Source of the DNA: Halisarca cf. caerulea
Lineage: Eukaryota; Porifera; Demospongiae; Chondrillida; Halisarcidae
DNA: 64,000 nucleotides
Direction: 5' to 3'
NCBI GenBank assembly: GCA_963170055.1
Contig: CAUJGJ010000083.1
Coordinates: forward strand, 1,740,101-1,804,100
The notes beneath the pieces were generated by a model. It had not been told where the DNA came from. It saw only the letters and a program-made list of their open reading frames with translations, and did not search any database. The position numbers were made by a program, and so were the translations under genes. Position 1 is the stretch's first letter; each line of letters begins with the position of its first letter. Shown in pieces: positions 36,603 to 46,468 of this stretch.

Positions 36603-37000
36603 CTAAACCTCCTGTTCCTTGTCTGCGTATGTTCAGCAGCCAAAAATTCAGGGTGCATAGACACTCTGTACTACTGTTACGTAGTGTAGGTGTCTATGGT
36701 TGGTGTGTACATTCAGTCATCAAAAATCTTCTGGTTCACCCATAAAAGGTATTGGCCGATTTGACACACTTGTGCTTTACATAGTTCTGATGCAGCAAGA
36801 AGGCAAGTGACGGAGAAATGTAGAGGCAACTGTACAGTTTTTCAGTTGTAATATCATAGTCATTGAAGGTGTAGCTGGTAAAAATTTGGCTGCATTCAAG
36901 CTTTTGACAGCCTCTCCTCAGTTCTTTGCATGTGGACACCAATACTAGCTATAGCAATGGCCAATGCAGTCATGAAACTCAAAAAATGTACCCTTAGCTA

Positions 37001-37189
37001 TACAGTAGTACCTCTTTTGAGAGACCACCCTTAGAGACAGGCCAAAGGTGGTCTCTCAAAAGAGATGGTCTCTGATGAGGGGAAATTTAGTATGGGACAT
37101 ACATATGTGCATTTGTTCCCAGTAAGGCTGGTCTTTTAAAAGAGGTGGTCTTTCACGAGGGTGGTCCCTCCAAGGACGTACCACTGTAT
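37001..37189. mobile_element. pogo-like MITE (GAGACCACC body)
   Basis: It begins TACAGTAGTACCTCTTTTGA and ends CAAGGACGTACCACTGTA. Internal GGTGGTCTCTCAAAAGAG words repeat in both orientations. Confidence 0.7.
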
Positions 37190-37623
37190 ATGGAAGTAAC
37201 TCATTGCATGATCTGGCTCATGTTCTTCACTTTGATCACGCTACTGCTTACATTGCTTGTATTGTTTATTGCATGCTTGAATAGTTGATTTCCATCATGA
37301 TTCATTGTATCGCATGCAGTACGTATGTCATATTTAAACAAAACTACAGTACATATATAGACTATACTCAGTTAGGCTAGCCCTCCCTATGCTGGGCATC
37401 TCCCTAGTTATTTTCAGGTTTTGGAGGGCTAGTACTAGGCTGCCACTCCCCCTGCTGTCACCTTCACCAATCCCCTTTCAAGTATGCTAATTGAGTGTCT
37501 GTGAGGAAAGTGACATTATAATCAAGCCTCCAAAAATTGGTTGTGTACAGCAAAAAGGTAGACTACAGCATTCTCTGTAAGCCATAATGAACAACATGTG
37601 TGGAAAAAGACACATTTTTGTAT

Positions 37624-37962
37624 CAGGCCCATAGGCAAGGGGGGTTTGGGGGTGCAGAAGCACCCCCCCTCCCCTCATTTAGAAGCCAGTTCCACCTGGC
37701 TAATAACACTGAAATAAAAAAAGAGACGTTCAAACCTTATTTCATGAGAACTTACTATAACTATTACATTTTAGATTTATCTACTCCATCAACCCCTGAA
37801 ATAAAGCTAGCATCTGAATATTTCATGATCAATCACAGATTGTTATATAACCGTTCATTCACTCCACCGAAACGCAATCAACCACAACGACCATTTACGT
37901 AGGAAAGAGTTCCACTTTAGTCCAGAAGAACCCCCCCATAATTCAACCTGGCTACAGGCCTG
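37624..37962. mobile_element. MITE inserted in the right inverted-repeat arm
   Basis: The left end is CAGGCCCATAGGCAAGGGGG and the right end CAACCTGGCTACAGGCCTG, imperfectly inverted, with runs of G near the left and C near the right. Flanking TTGTAT and TGTATG suggest a short target duplication, and comparison with the uninterrupted left arm (35447-35720) confirms that this block is an insertion. CAGGCC-type ends are reminiscent of hAT elements, but the class is not proven. Confidence 0.65.
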
Positions 37963-38142
37963 TGTATGAAATAGTCTTTGCACTATATATATATACATCA
38001 AGGTTTCAGTCTCACTGGAAATACAACCACAATATGGACATTCCCATTCCTCGTTCCCCGTTCCCCATTTTCTTCCTGCCATTCCGGGTTTTAATTTTAC
38101 GGGGTCCCGAATGTCAGCCCAGATCGCCACCACGTTCAGTAT

Positions 38143-38226
38143 GTCTGGCGTTGCCGACCCAATCTCGCTCGGGCGACTTCGGGGACTGACCTCCCCTCCC
38201 GAAAATGGCCGATCAATCGTGAGCAT
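38143..38226. mobile_element. Half copy of the TCTGGCGTTGCCGACCC foldback
   Basis: The left end matches the 12165 element for 20 bases (TCTGGCGTTGCCGACCCAAT). The right inverted end is missing or unrecognisable. It ends about 137 bp upstream of the ABHD12 ATG. Confidence 0.6.
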
Positions 38227-38363
38227 CCTCTGTATCTTTTAATTTTCCAGAGATTTTTGTAGGATACGTGATTGTGGGTCTACACTATTACTGTAATTGA
38301 TAAACGTATCCTTAGCTTATCCCAACGAAATTGCACATTTGTAAGCTCTCAGGAAGTTTGAAA

Positions 38364-41300
38364 ATGCGAAAGAGAAGCCTCAAGAATATACCACATGGCC
38401 GAGTTTCTAGTGGACTCGATGAATTGAGTCCGAATGTGAATGAATATGAAGTACAGGAACCTTACCTTGTGGATGTTCGATCTATTTCCTTGAATATCAA
38501 CGCTTCTCACCTTTGGTGCCTGTTAGGTATGGCAGCACTTTACATTGTGGTACCTATGGTTTTGCGGTACAGTTATATTGTCCAATCAATGGTGATTTAT
38601 GTGAATTTTATACCCATTCCTTTTACTGGAAATCTGTCGCATCCATCTGATTTTGGCCTCAGGGGTACTCGCCATGAATGTATTTGGGAAGATGGTTATG
38701 ATCGTATGTGCTTTTGGCATATTTTGCCAATACAATATTCTAATTTAACAACTTCTCCTGATCAATTCTCAACCTACTTGAGTGATGGATTGCCAATTTT
38801 CATCTATGCTCATGGCAATACAGGTTCAAGAGCAGTTTATCATCGAGTAGAACTCTACAAGCTTCTTGCTCGAAAAGGTTTTCATGTCATTGCTTTTGAT
38901 TATCATGGTTTTGGTGATTCAGGAGGTGATGTAAGTGAATTTGGTCTTACAGAGGATTTGTTACTTATGTGGAATTGGACTACTGCAAGAGCCCCAAAAT
39001 CCAACATCATTTTATTTGGTCATTCTTTAGGATGTGCCCCCACAGCTCAAGCTGCAAGTTTGCTAGGAAATCATAGTGAGTGTGATTTCATTGGTTCATC
39101 AGTATGTACCTATATTCATTGCTTCTAGTTCACAACAACATCCATGACATGCCATATACAGTAGATCCTCGTTAAGAAGAACACTTTAAGACAAATTTCT
39201 GCTTAACACAAACTAGTTTCCAAGCCCTGTTTGGTTTGCTGTAGTACTGTACATGTATTACTATATCCTGATGAGAACTTCTGATAATGGAGTCAACTGT
39301 AGTTTTATGCCAGTTTGTCTCATATTATGTCAACAATAGTTGTTGGGCAATATCATGTAGTTTTTGTCTTGTACAGAAAATCTTAGTTAAATTTACCATA
39401 TAAACTATAGGCATGTTTTCCGTCACAGTGCCAATCTGATGCCCACAGGGTATTTACACTATAACTGTCCAAGAGGACCATATGTGTTCTAATTTTTGTC
39501 TGAGCAAAGTTCAGAGAATTTCTGTCATTTCGAACAATTTGGTGCCAATTGTTTAGACTGACGAAACATTGGAGCAATTTGACGAAAAATTAGAACGGAA
39601 GTCAAATAATTAGAACACATAAAAATGACAGTTCATAGTCTGGAAGTTGCCGTGTCTGTCTGTGAATCCCATATATACTGAGATGTATGGGCCCCAGAAC
39701 TACAAGATAGACTCATTTTCAAACAAGAAAACAGTGAGTGCATGAAATTATGCATGCCTAAAAGGTTGTAACGAGCGCTATTCCTATTCTCGGTTTACAT
39801 GACAGATAATCTACATGACACATACACTGTTGCTGCTTACCAAGAAGATGATGGTGACAACTTTAACCTTAAATTCCTTTCTATTGGTGTTGGCACAATG
39901 GTAATGATGAATATTAAGAACATTCGACGAATAATTAGAATGGACTCCTTTTCGTCCATATTTAGAATGTTTATGGACCCTTCTGAGCAGATGACGAGCA
40001 ATTGGAATGTCAAAAAATTAGAACATATATGGTAAAATGCGAAAATGGCTGTCTTGAAATAGCACCTCGAATTATCAATTGTTCCTTCTTCGTTGACAAG
40101 ATTTTTGCTGAGTTTTTCGAACTGGGTGAAAGATCTATATATTCTGCGCATGATTATGCTAGAGATTGTTTCTATTGTATGTCTGAAAAAAGATAATGAG
40201 CTTGGAATACATAGCAGTTGAAGACGACCTTTGCCTTGATTGGACCTGTAGCTCCCTCTCAATTCACATGAAACTAACATGAAAAGAATGAACAAAATTT
40301 AATGGTATACAATCCGAAAATTGTTACAGGCTATATAGGCTATAATCTTCAGTAAGAAAAGTTATAACTGAAAACCCTGTTTTTTCGCCCTCCAAACAGC
40401 CAAAATTTAGCATAAATGGTCAAATTACGAGAAACATTGGCACTATGCTCAGAATAATTTTACAAACTGAAACATCTTAAAGATTCTATAGAAGTAGGAT
40501 TTAGCAAGATTCAAAGGAGAGGTATCGACTTTCCTTCGGTCTCAACAAAACCTCCAATAATAACTCACCCACTCTTCCATTCTGTTGACAAAATTTCAAA
40601 TAATCTGAAAGACACTCAATGACATGTTAGAAACAGCCGCTAATTTATGACATTGACAACAAGCACTACCCACAACCCGAACAAATGACAGTCAGTTAGA
40701 AATACCCTGTGCAAGAATGGCTTGTCTGTACACTTACATACCTATATAACAATATATGTAGTTTATACATTTTTGTTTGGTGACGGTTAAATTTGTTCTT
40801 GTGAAAATTTTGCAACTTTATTTTCTGTTCATTGAATTCTAGCTTGGGTAGGTACTCTGATCAAGTATGGTATGTAGTTCTAGCTACATATAATACTCTG
40901 CATCCTGAAGATTAATAAAATCAAAAACATATTGCTCTTTCAGAAAGAAATATGTAAGAATGTATTTGAAAATTTTGAATTGTCCATTGTTGATTCCAGG
41001 TGTGATTTTGTGTTTTTAATGCCAATTCATTTCAAGAATTTGTGTTTAACATCTTGAAAAATGACTGACAAAGCGCTAGAGTTCAACTTGTGACCAATGA
41101 AGAGTATTTCTCTTCTATTTTTTTTTCATTTTTATATGCTAAACATGATTAGCTTATTTTGTTTTGCAAAACAAGCCCATCCTCTCTGTCTTATAGAGCT
41201 GCACATTTTAGCCCTTTTAGGAGCTTATGTATACAGTATGAAGTCAAACTGCATGTTAATACAAGCTAAAATAGTCTAGCCCCCCCCTCCTGACCATCCT

Positions 41301-41922
41301 GGATCCGCTCCTGCAGACACTAATAAAAATTGTAATCATTTTCTCCAATTTCAAGAAATGGTAAGACACATAGGGCCACTTAAAAGTCCAATTAGAATTG
41401 ACATTAAAAAGGCAATTACAGCTGGAATCAACATTGAACACATTTTGATACACTGTACTTTCCTCTGTGTAGCAATTATGGTACATTATGCCCTATGGTC
41501 ACTTGTGTTAAGCACACTGTTTCCTTTTCTTGTGATATGTAGGTTCATTGGCTGGTGTTGTTTTGGATGCACCATATACAACTATCCAAGAAGCAGCTTT
41601 TCATCATCCTTTTGGTATTCCCTACTGGCCTATTATGTCCCTCCTAATCAAAAGTTTTGTTTTTGTTCATTTCCAAGAAAAATTTCCAGTTATTGAACAT
41701 GTGGAAGGGGTTTTATGCCCTATTATGATATTTCACGGAAGAAAAGATATGATTGTTCCTTATCATTTAGGTTACAATGTTTTTTTGAATGCTCAAAAAC
41801 ACAGTCAAAGTGGAATGGTTGACTTTTATGACTGTGGGAACACTACTCACAAGAAAAATTACCTTTCCCCAGTTTTTAGTGATGCACTTGATAAGTTTGT
41901 TAGCTCAAATGATCTTCTGTAG
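38364..41922 (+). CDS. ABHD12: ABHD12, membrane-anchored alpha/beta hydrolase (two exons)
   Basis: ABHD12-family serine hydrolase; the family hydrolyses lysophosphatidylserine and monoacylglycerols at the ER membrane. Exons are 38364-39075 and 41543-41922, joined donor A|GTGAGT to acceptor GTAG (phase 1), giving 363 residues; human ABHD12 is 398. The ATG at 38364 opens a basic start (MRKRSLKNIPHGR). One transmembrane helix lies at about residues 50-70, as in the family, followed by FWHILP near 117-122. FIYAHGNTGSRA is the oxyanion region and GHSLG places the nucleophile at Ser221. FHGRKDMIVP gives the acid Asp306 and NTTHKKNYLSP the catalytic His340, so the triad is complete. A donor at 39113 (CA|GTATGT) would break the frame and is rejected. 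AATAAA follows the stop at 41943. The 2.5-kb intron holds two MITEs. ABHD12B or another ABHD12-like paralogue is the main alternative. Confidence 0.93.
39157..39301. mobile_element. pogo-like MITE (CAGTAGATCCTCG ends)
   Basis: It begins TACAGTAGATCCTCGTTAAG and ends AATGGAGTCAACTGTA. It is a sister copy of 7095-7268 in the opposite orientation. Confidence 0.65.
39477..40034. mobile_element. MITE with ACCATATGTGTTCTAATTTTT ends
   Basis: The left terminus ACCATATGTGTTCTAATTTT pairs with the right terminus AAATTAGAACATATATGGTA. Several internal AATTAGAAC words suggest subterminal repeats. Non-coding. Confidence 0.75.
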
Positions 41923-41942
41923 TTTTTGTGGGGTTTTTTTGT

Positions 41943-41948
41943 AATAAA
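41943..41948 (+). terminator. Polyadenylation signal of ABHD12
   Basis: AATAAA lies 21 nt after the ABHD12 stop codon, in T-rich context. Confidence 0.6.
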
Positions 41949-42472
41949 TGCTAATAAGTTGTATAAATGTACTGCATATTACTTTTTTTCCTTTTTAATA
42001 GCTTGTATGTACACACATGTAAAATACTTGTATTTTGTATTGATAATAATAATATATTATATATGGTGACATGTTTACCTTGTTTTCACAAAACCCAAAT
42101 CATTCTGCAAGGTTAATGCTGAGAACTCCAGTACAAAGTTGGTGTACCTTGTCAAAATCTGGAATTGTCATAGCCCTAGATAACCCCTTGTAGACCATAT
42201 CTAAGTTCGAAAACTACATGTATTGCTGCTTGGCTGTGAATTCAAAACAAATACACTTCATCCCTGTGTGTGTATGTGTGGCAGCTCAACAGATCTGCTA
42301 AGAGTACTGGCTATGATGGACAGTTACAAGGAACTTACACACCTGCATGTATTTCTTATAACTGTCCTTAACTTGACCCCCCCTCTCCCCCCCCCCTCCC
42401 CCCCACACACACACATGAATGACATGATGGCTATACTGTAGCTTCTCCCTGCATTATTGAATTTTATATCAT

Positions 42473-42477
<5 letters not shown>

Positions 42478-42536
<59 letters not shown>
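42478..42536. repeat. (TA)n microsatellite
   Basis: About 29 TA units, directly abutting the MITE that follows. Confidence 0.97.
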
Positions 42537-42541
<5 letters not shown>

Positions 42542-42690
42542 TGAAACCTCTCTAATCCGACACTCAATGGGGCTTGAGAAAAGTGTCAGATTAGGAGGTT
42601 GTCAGATTACAGAGTGACTCTTGCATACTTTATATAGTGACTGTACCTCATAAGATGGTCAGATTAGAGAGAATGTCGGATTGTAGAGGT
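42537..42690. mobile_element. pogo-like MITE, right end missing
   Basis: The left end ACAGTGAAACCTCTCTAATC is intact and sits on the (TA)n tract. The body AGATTACAGAGTGACTCTTG ... CATAAGATGGTCAGATTAGA matches the uninterrupted form of the 15932-16140 element. The expected GGTTTCACTGTA end is replaced by GGTGTTGGATTAGAAG. Confidence 0.65.
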
Positions 42691-43046
42691 GTTGGATTAG
42701 AAGTGCTGCTACACTTGCACCTTCAGCTTATACCTTGCCTCTGCTGCTGGTGCTCTCCTGCATGGATTTAACCCTCCCTGCAGAATCTTGCCACCATAGC
42801 TTATCCCTGTCATCTCGGGGCCCTCCAAGTCTAGCAGAAAAGTCACAAGGTAGCTCCACTTTTTGGCTTAAGTGCAGTTAAGCAAATGAGTATTGGGATT
42901 CACCTATTGTGGAGGTGTCCTTTGAATCTCTCCTCAAGGATGGATTGTAGATCAATGCTAAGGTCTCTGCTTGTAAGAAGGAAATTGATGCGTAGTTCAC
43001 AGGCCAATGCACCAGTTTAATTATTTTGTCAGTCTAAGGATGGGCA

Positions 43047-43545
43047 GTGAGTCTATCAGAGTTGCAGTTGGTTTGCGACTGGGAGGAGCTTTGCGTGCAT
43101 GTTGAACACCCTTGTCAACTCTGTAGCAACCATGTTAACGAATCTGGCACCCTTGGCCTCAGTTGCTGTCGGAGCCAGGGTCACATTCCTTGGCACACTA
43201 AACTGAATGTAATCATCCAGAGAGCACTTTCATTCAACCACATTCTGGTCCTCCCACATTATTGCAGGGATTGCTTTGGACAGATGGTCACTGGCCTGAT
43301 GGTCCATCCCTCATCCATGGTCACATGGTCATGCATGCGTTGGTCTGGAATGCAACGTGCCATGACCCCTATGCTCCTTCATACATCCATGCATCTAAGG
43401 CTGGAGCTGTTGCTGTGGAAGCAGCTGTAGCAAAGCATGGCAGTACTGGGAAATTTATACCACCCACTGCTTGCATGTTTCGATATCCCTCTGGTTTAAG
43501 TTTGAGTCAACTGGAGTTTTCTGCCAGGATCCCCTGGATTTTATC
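43047..43545 (+). pseudogene. Relic of a retroelement 3' domain
   Basis: Two frames joined by a shift carry a recognisable protein block. One (43047 to about 43260) has HPCQLCSNHV, GTLGLSC and LNVIIQRALS. The other (from 43262) has TDGHWPDGPS, LVWNATCHDPYAPSYI and GKFIPPTA. The order cysteine cluster, LN-II-RAL, DG-PDG, VWDATC-D-APS is the C-terminal end of a reverse-transcriptase element common in invertebrate genomes. Frameshifts make it non-functional. The relic at 58431-58802 contains the later part of the same block. Confidence 0.6.
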
Positions 43546-44136
43546 AACTTGAGACCTGGCCACATCAGCTGGTACACATGCATGTCCATGCAGTCATATG
43601 ACCCTCTTTCATACCTGAAATTGCATGCAGAGAATAATTAAGTGTATCTCTTCTGCAATACTGTGCGGCTGTTATAGGCTCGTGTAAGATGACTTGTTCA
43701 TGACGTTCATTTTCAGTACTATTCCTACTTGTTGCAAAGTTTATTTATAAAATTAAACTAACTATATATAAATATATATATATATATATATAATATATAT
43801 AATAAATTAAAATCACCATAACAGTATAAAGAAACATGCATAAGATAGGGCTCCAATGACGTATTATTCTAATATTATATATATGACAGCTGTGAGGCAT
43901 GCAGGCATCCACAGAGAAACTCTATACATTCCTACTGCAAATCTAAATCATTCTGCATTAGGGAAACTACCATAATTGAAAATTACACTTTGTTTTACAA
44001 ATCAAAGTACATACAAGGTTACTGCATGTACATAAATTGGTAAGGGTATCAGTCAAAAATTTCAAGCACCTCATGATCAGATACAATATTTATACCATCA
44101 ATACAAAACACACTGACACCATATAGCAAAATACAG

Positions 44137-46362
44137 TCACAAATAATCTATCTTGAGTACACCACCAAAACTATGAGAAAGTTCACAATTCACTTGTTCT
44201 AGGATACTGTTGTAACCACTGTACCATGCTGAAAGATAGCGGGATACAACAGCTGATCGAAACCACTGCAAAAGTAAATAAACCCCTTCTAAACTTACAG
44301 TAAGTAGTCTGACACAGTATTCAGCAAACATGATGACATCACCATTGGAAGGTCCAGAGGTGGATGTATTATCAAACCATCCTTGAAGATATACTTGTAA
44401 CTCTTTAAATGTAGTTTTGCTCTCACAACAGCCTATGACACTGTCTGCTGATCTTTGGCCAAACCTTGAGCAAGATTGTACTTTTTCACTCCTTTGAGAG
44501 CAAAATACTTCTAATCTGTGTGTGTCAAGAATTTCCTTAACATCCACATCCTTTGAGGGCTGTTTTGTGCTCAACAACATAAATTTCTTGAGGCTTCTCT
44601 GCTGATTCACTAAGGCATTAACATCTTCTGTAAGTTTAGCAATTTGGATACCCAAGCCCCGAACACTTTCAGCGGAAGGGTTCACCATGTGAAGAAGTTT
44701 CAGGCAAGCTGCATTCAAATCAACTGCAGATCGTGTTGGATTAGGTAGAGAAATTGAACGGGAAATATTGTCACAGAGTCCATGACCAAGATATTTCCTA
44801 GCACTTACAGGTGCATCTTTGCTGCGTACTTTCAATTTGAGAATTACAAGGGCTCCTCTTACATTAGCACTGCTGGCTCTTTTCTCAACTTTTGAAGACA
44901 AACTTTCAATAATAGACTCAACATCACCAATCGTTTTAGGTCGAATTCCGAAATTCATTTCTGCAGACAGGGATTTACGTTCAGGCGACACTTGCAAGGT
45001 GCGCTTATCTTTACCTCTTGCAAAATCGTACAACATCTGACCAGTTTTAGGACCAAAGCTACCCTTCATATCACCTAATGAGAAAGATTTCATGTCTTTA
45101 CAAGTAAATATGCTCTTTTCATTCAATTTTCTACAAAGGTTATATCCCACCCCTGGCAAATTCTCAATTCTTTGAACTGCCATAAATGCTGCAACATCTT
45201 CAAGGCTAACAACATACTGTCCATTCGGTTTGGCTTTTCTTGTAGCCAATCGAGCCAACAAGATGTTAGGGCCAATGCCTGCTGATAAATTACAGCGCGT
45301 CTTCTCTCTGACTTCACTACGAATAGATTGGACAATATCTGCGACTTCTTCCCATGTTCTAGCATGATTTGAAAAGTCCACATATGCTTCATCGCAACTG
45401 ACTGCCTCAATATTGTGGGTTCGTGACAGCAACGTGTCATAGAACTTCAGTGATACTTCATGATATGTGTTGAAGTCGTAAGGTACAGCAATCAATTCAG
45501 GGCAAATTTGTACAGCCTTTCCTATATGCATTCCATTGCAAATGCCTCTTTCTCGAGCTTCATAGTTGCATGAAGCTATGTCTGCCATTGAGCTTGTCAT
45601 AGTAGCTTTATTGGATAACTTTGCGTGTGTGACAACCACTGGTTTTCCTTTTAACTCAGGTGAATCTCTAATGCTGGCAGAAACAAAGAAGCAGTCAAAA
45701 TCAAAATGCACAATTGCTGATTGGCATTTACTCTTCAATGACTCTGATTCTGGTACGGATGGCAGATCACTACTATTGTTAGCTATAGAGGTGCTTACAT
45801 ATTGCTTAAGTTCACTGGCCCATGTCGATAAATGGTGTAATCTGGAGTGAGAATAAAATTCAGATACCAAATCATCACTTGATTTATGTTGAGGAGTCAG
45901 GGAGCTAGGTTGTGATCCTTTGTCGAGTGGTAAACGCTGCTGGTTCTTTGGCTTGGCACTATACAATCTGTACTTCTCTGTGTGCATCAGCTTCTTCGCT
46001 TCTAAAGAATCTAAAATCCACCTTGGTGAAACAGCTACTACATTTGGCATATTCTTAATTTTTACATCTGGAATACTGGTAGCAATAACATGAGTAACAT
46101 CCGAGGAATATTTGTACGAGTAATTTCCTCCATGTAGGTATATTAATTTCTTAAGCTCAGTATCACTGGGCTCGGTGAAGCCATTCACATAAATATTGAC
46201 TCCATTAAATATTGTGGATATACGGTCTCCCATTTCTTCAAACTGCTGGTTTAATTTTCTTTTCTTTTCTTGTATGTACTCACTAAAATCCCAGGGCAAC
46301 TGTTTTCTCTTACTGGAAACGTCCGCGTGGTCCTCGGTACCTGTACTTCCAAACATCGCCAT
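44137..46362 (-). CDS. REV1: REV1, Y-family translesion DNA polymerase (single exon)
   Basis: REV1 deoxycytidyl transferase, which inserts C opposite abasic and damaged sites and scaffolds other translesion polymerases. It is 741 residues in one uninterrupted frame from ATG at 46362. Domains: BRCT at about 48-135 (ending SPRWILDSLEAKKL); polymerase palm from about 214 with HFDFDCFFVSAS (metal-binding Asp221) and SCDEAYVDFS (Asp324, Glu325); AGIGPNILLARLATRKAKPNG at 361-381; helix-hairpin-helix around LPGVGYNLCRKL; little finger about 455-580; and a C-terminal partner-binding domain at about 653-728. Human REV1 is about 1,250 residues. This one is much shorter: between the little finger and the C-terminal domain there are only about 75 residues and I see no ubiquitin-binding motif. 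Divergent from NEK2 with 106 bp between start codons. Confidence 0.95.
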   Translation of the reverse strand: MAMFGSTGTEDHADVSSKRKQLPWDFSEYIQEKKRKLNQQFEEMGDRISTIFNGVNIYVNGFTEPSDTELKKLIYLHGGNYSYKYSSDVTHVIATSIPDVKIKNMPNVVAVSPRWILDSLEAKKLMHTEKYRLYSAKPKNQQRLPLDKGSQPSSLTPQHKSSDDLVSEFYSHSRLHHLSTWASELKQYVSTSIANNSSDLPSVPESESLKSKCQSAIVHFDFDCFFVSASIRDSPELKGKPVVVTHAKLSNKATMTSSMADIASCNYEARERGICNGMHIGKAVQICPELIAVPYDFNTYHEVSLKFYDTLLSRTHNIEAVSCDEAYVDFSNHARTWEEVADIVQSIRSEVREKTRCNLSAGIGPNILLARLATRKAKPNGQYVVSLEDVAAFMAVQRIENLPGVGYNLCRKLNEKSIFTCKDMKSFSLGDMKGSFGPKTGQMLYDFARGKDKRTLQVSPERKSLSAEMNFGIRPKTIGDVESIIESLSSKVEKRASSANVRGALVILKLKVRSKDAPVSARKYLGHGLCDNISRSISLPNPTRSAVDLNAACLKLLHMVNPSAESVRGLGIQIAKLTEDVNALVNQQRSLKKFMLLSTKQPSKDVDVKEILDTHRLEVFCSQRSEKVQSCSRFGQRSADSVIGCCESKTTFKELQVYLQGWFDNTSTSGPSNGDVIMFAEYCVRLLTVSLEGVYLLLQWFRSAVVSRYLSAWYSGYNSILEQVNCELSHSFGGVLKIDYL

Positions 46363-46468
46363 TTTCTCTCAATCACGTGCATTGAGAGAAAGGCGGGAGA
46401 AGTGTGACCTGCTCGCTGGCCAACTTTGTTCTGTGATGTAATGAATTATTGGTAATGTATGGCGGTCG
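46363..46468. promoter_or_regulatory. Bidirectional promoter, REV1/NEK2
   Basis: Only 106 bp separate the two divergent ATGs, so both core promoters and 5' leaders must lie here or overlap the coding starts. The segment contains a 12-bp inverted repeat (TCTCTCAATCAC and TTGAGAGAAAGG region) and no clear TATA box in either direction. Two upstream ATGs (46455, 46459) precede the NEK2 start. Confidence 0.65.

Larger units (their letters stand above)
35447..38115. repeat. Large inverted repeat (arms 35447-35720 and 37495-38115)
   Basis: The left arm contains GGGGACCCCG, AACCCGGAATGG, AATGGGAATGTCCAT, GTGTCTTTTTCTGCACA and CATTATGGCTTACAGAGAAT. The right arm carries all of these in inverted order and orientation, interrupted by a 340-bp insertion at 37624-37962. 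The arms lie 1.8 kb apart. They could be the ends of a non-autonomous DNA transposon or two opposed copies of a shorter repeat. Confidence 0.8.
35323..38363. promoter_or_regulatory. SURF4-ABHD12 divergent intergenic region
   Basis: Three kilobases separate the two divergent start codons. About 120 bp next to the SURF4 ATG is free of recognisable repeats and is the likely SURF4 core promoter; roughly 135 bp lies between the last repeat (ends about 38226) and the ABHD12 ATG. Everything between is repeat-derived: an inverted repeat pair, a minisatellite, foldbacks and MITEs. I see no gene in it. Confidence 0.5.
39076..41542 (+). other. ABHD12: ABHD12 intron 1 (2.5 kb)
   Basis: It is bounded by GTGAGT and TATGTAG. 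It contains a pogo-like MITE (39157-39301) and a 558-bp MITE (39477-40034). The remainder, 40035-41542, shows nothing I recognise beyond AT-rich sequence and a run of C at 41280-41287. Confidence 0.85.
41923..44136. other. Intergenic, ABHD12 to REV1 (convergent)
   Basis: The two genes converge here. It holds the ABHD12 polyadenylation signal, (TA)n, a MITE and a retroelement relic. A TTTATT at 43740 would be an AATAAA for REV1 on the minus strand. Confidence 0.6.

Noticed and set aside
37855..38226. 123-codon minus-strand frame upstream of ABHD12
   Set aside because: It spans three different repeats (MITE insertion, inverted arm, foldback), so it cannot be one gene.
39076..39128. Extension of the ABHD12 exon to the stop at 39128
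   Set aside because: A strong GTGAGT donor at 39076 restores the hydrolase frame in exon 2; the unspliced reading would lose the acid and histidine of the triad.
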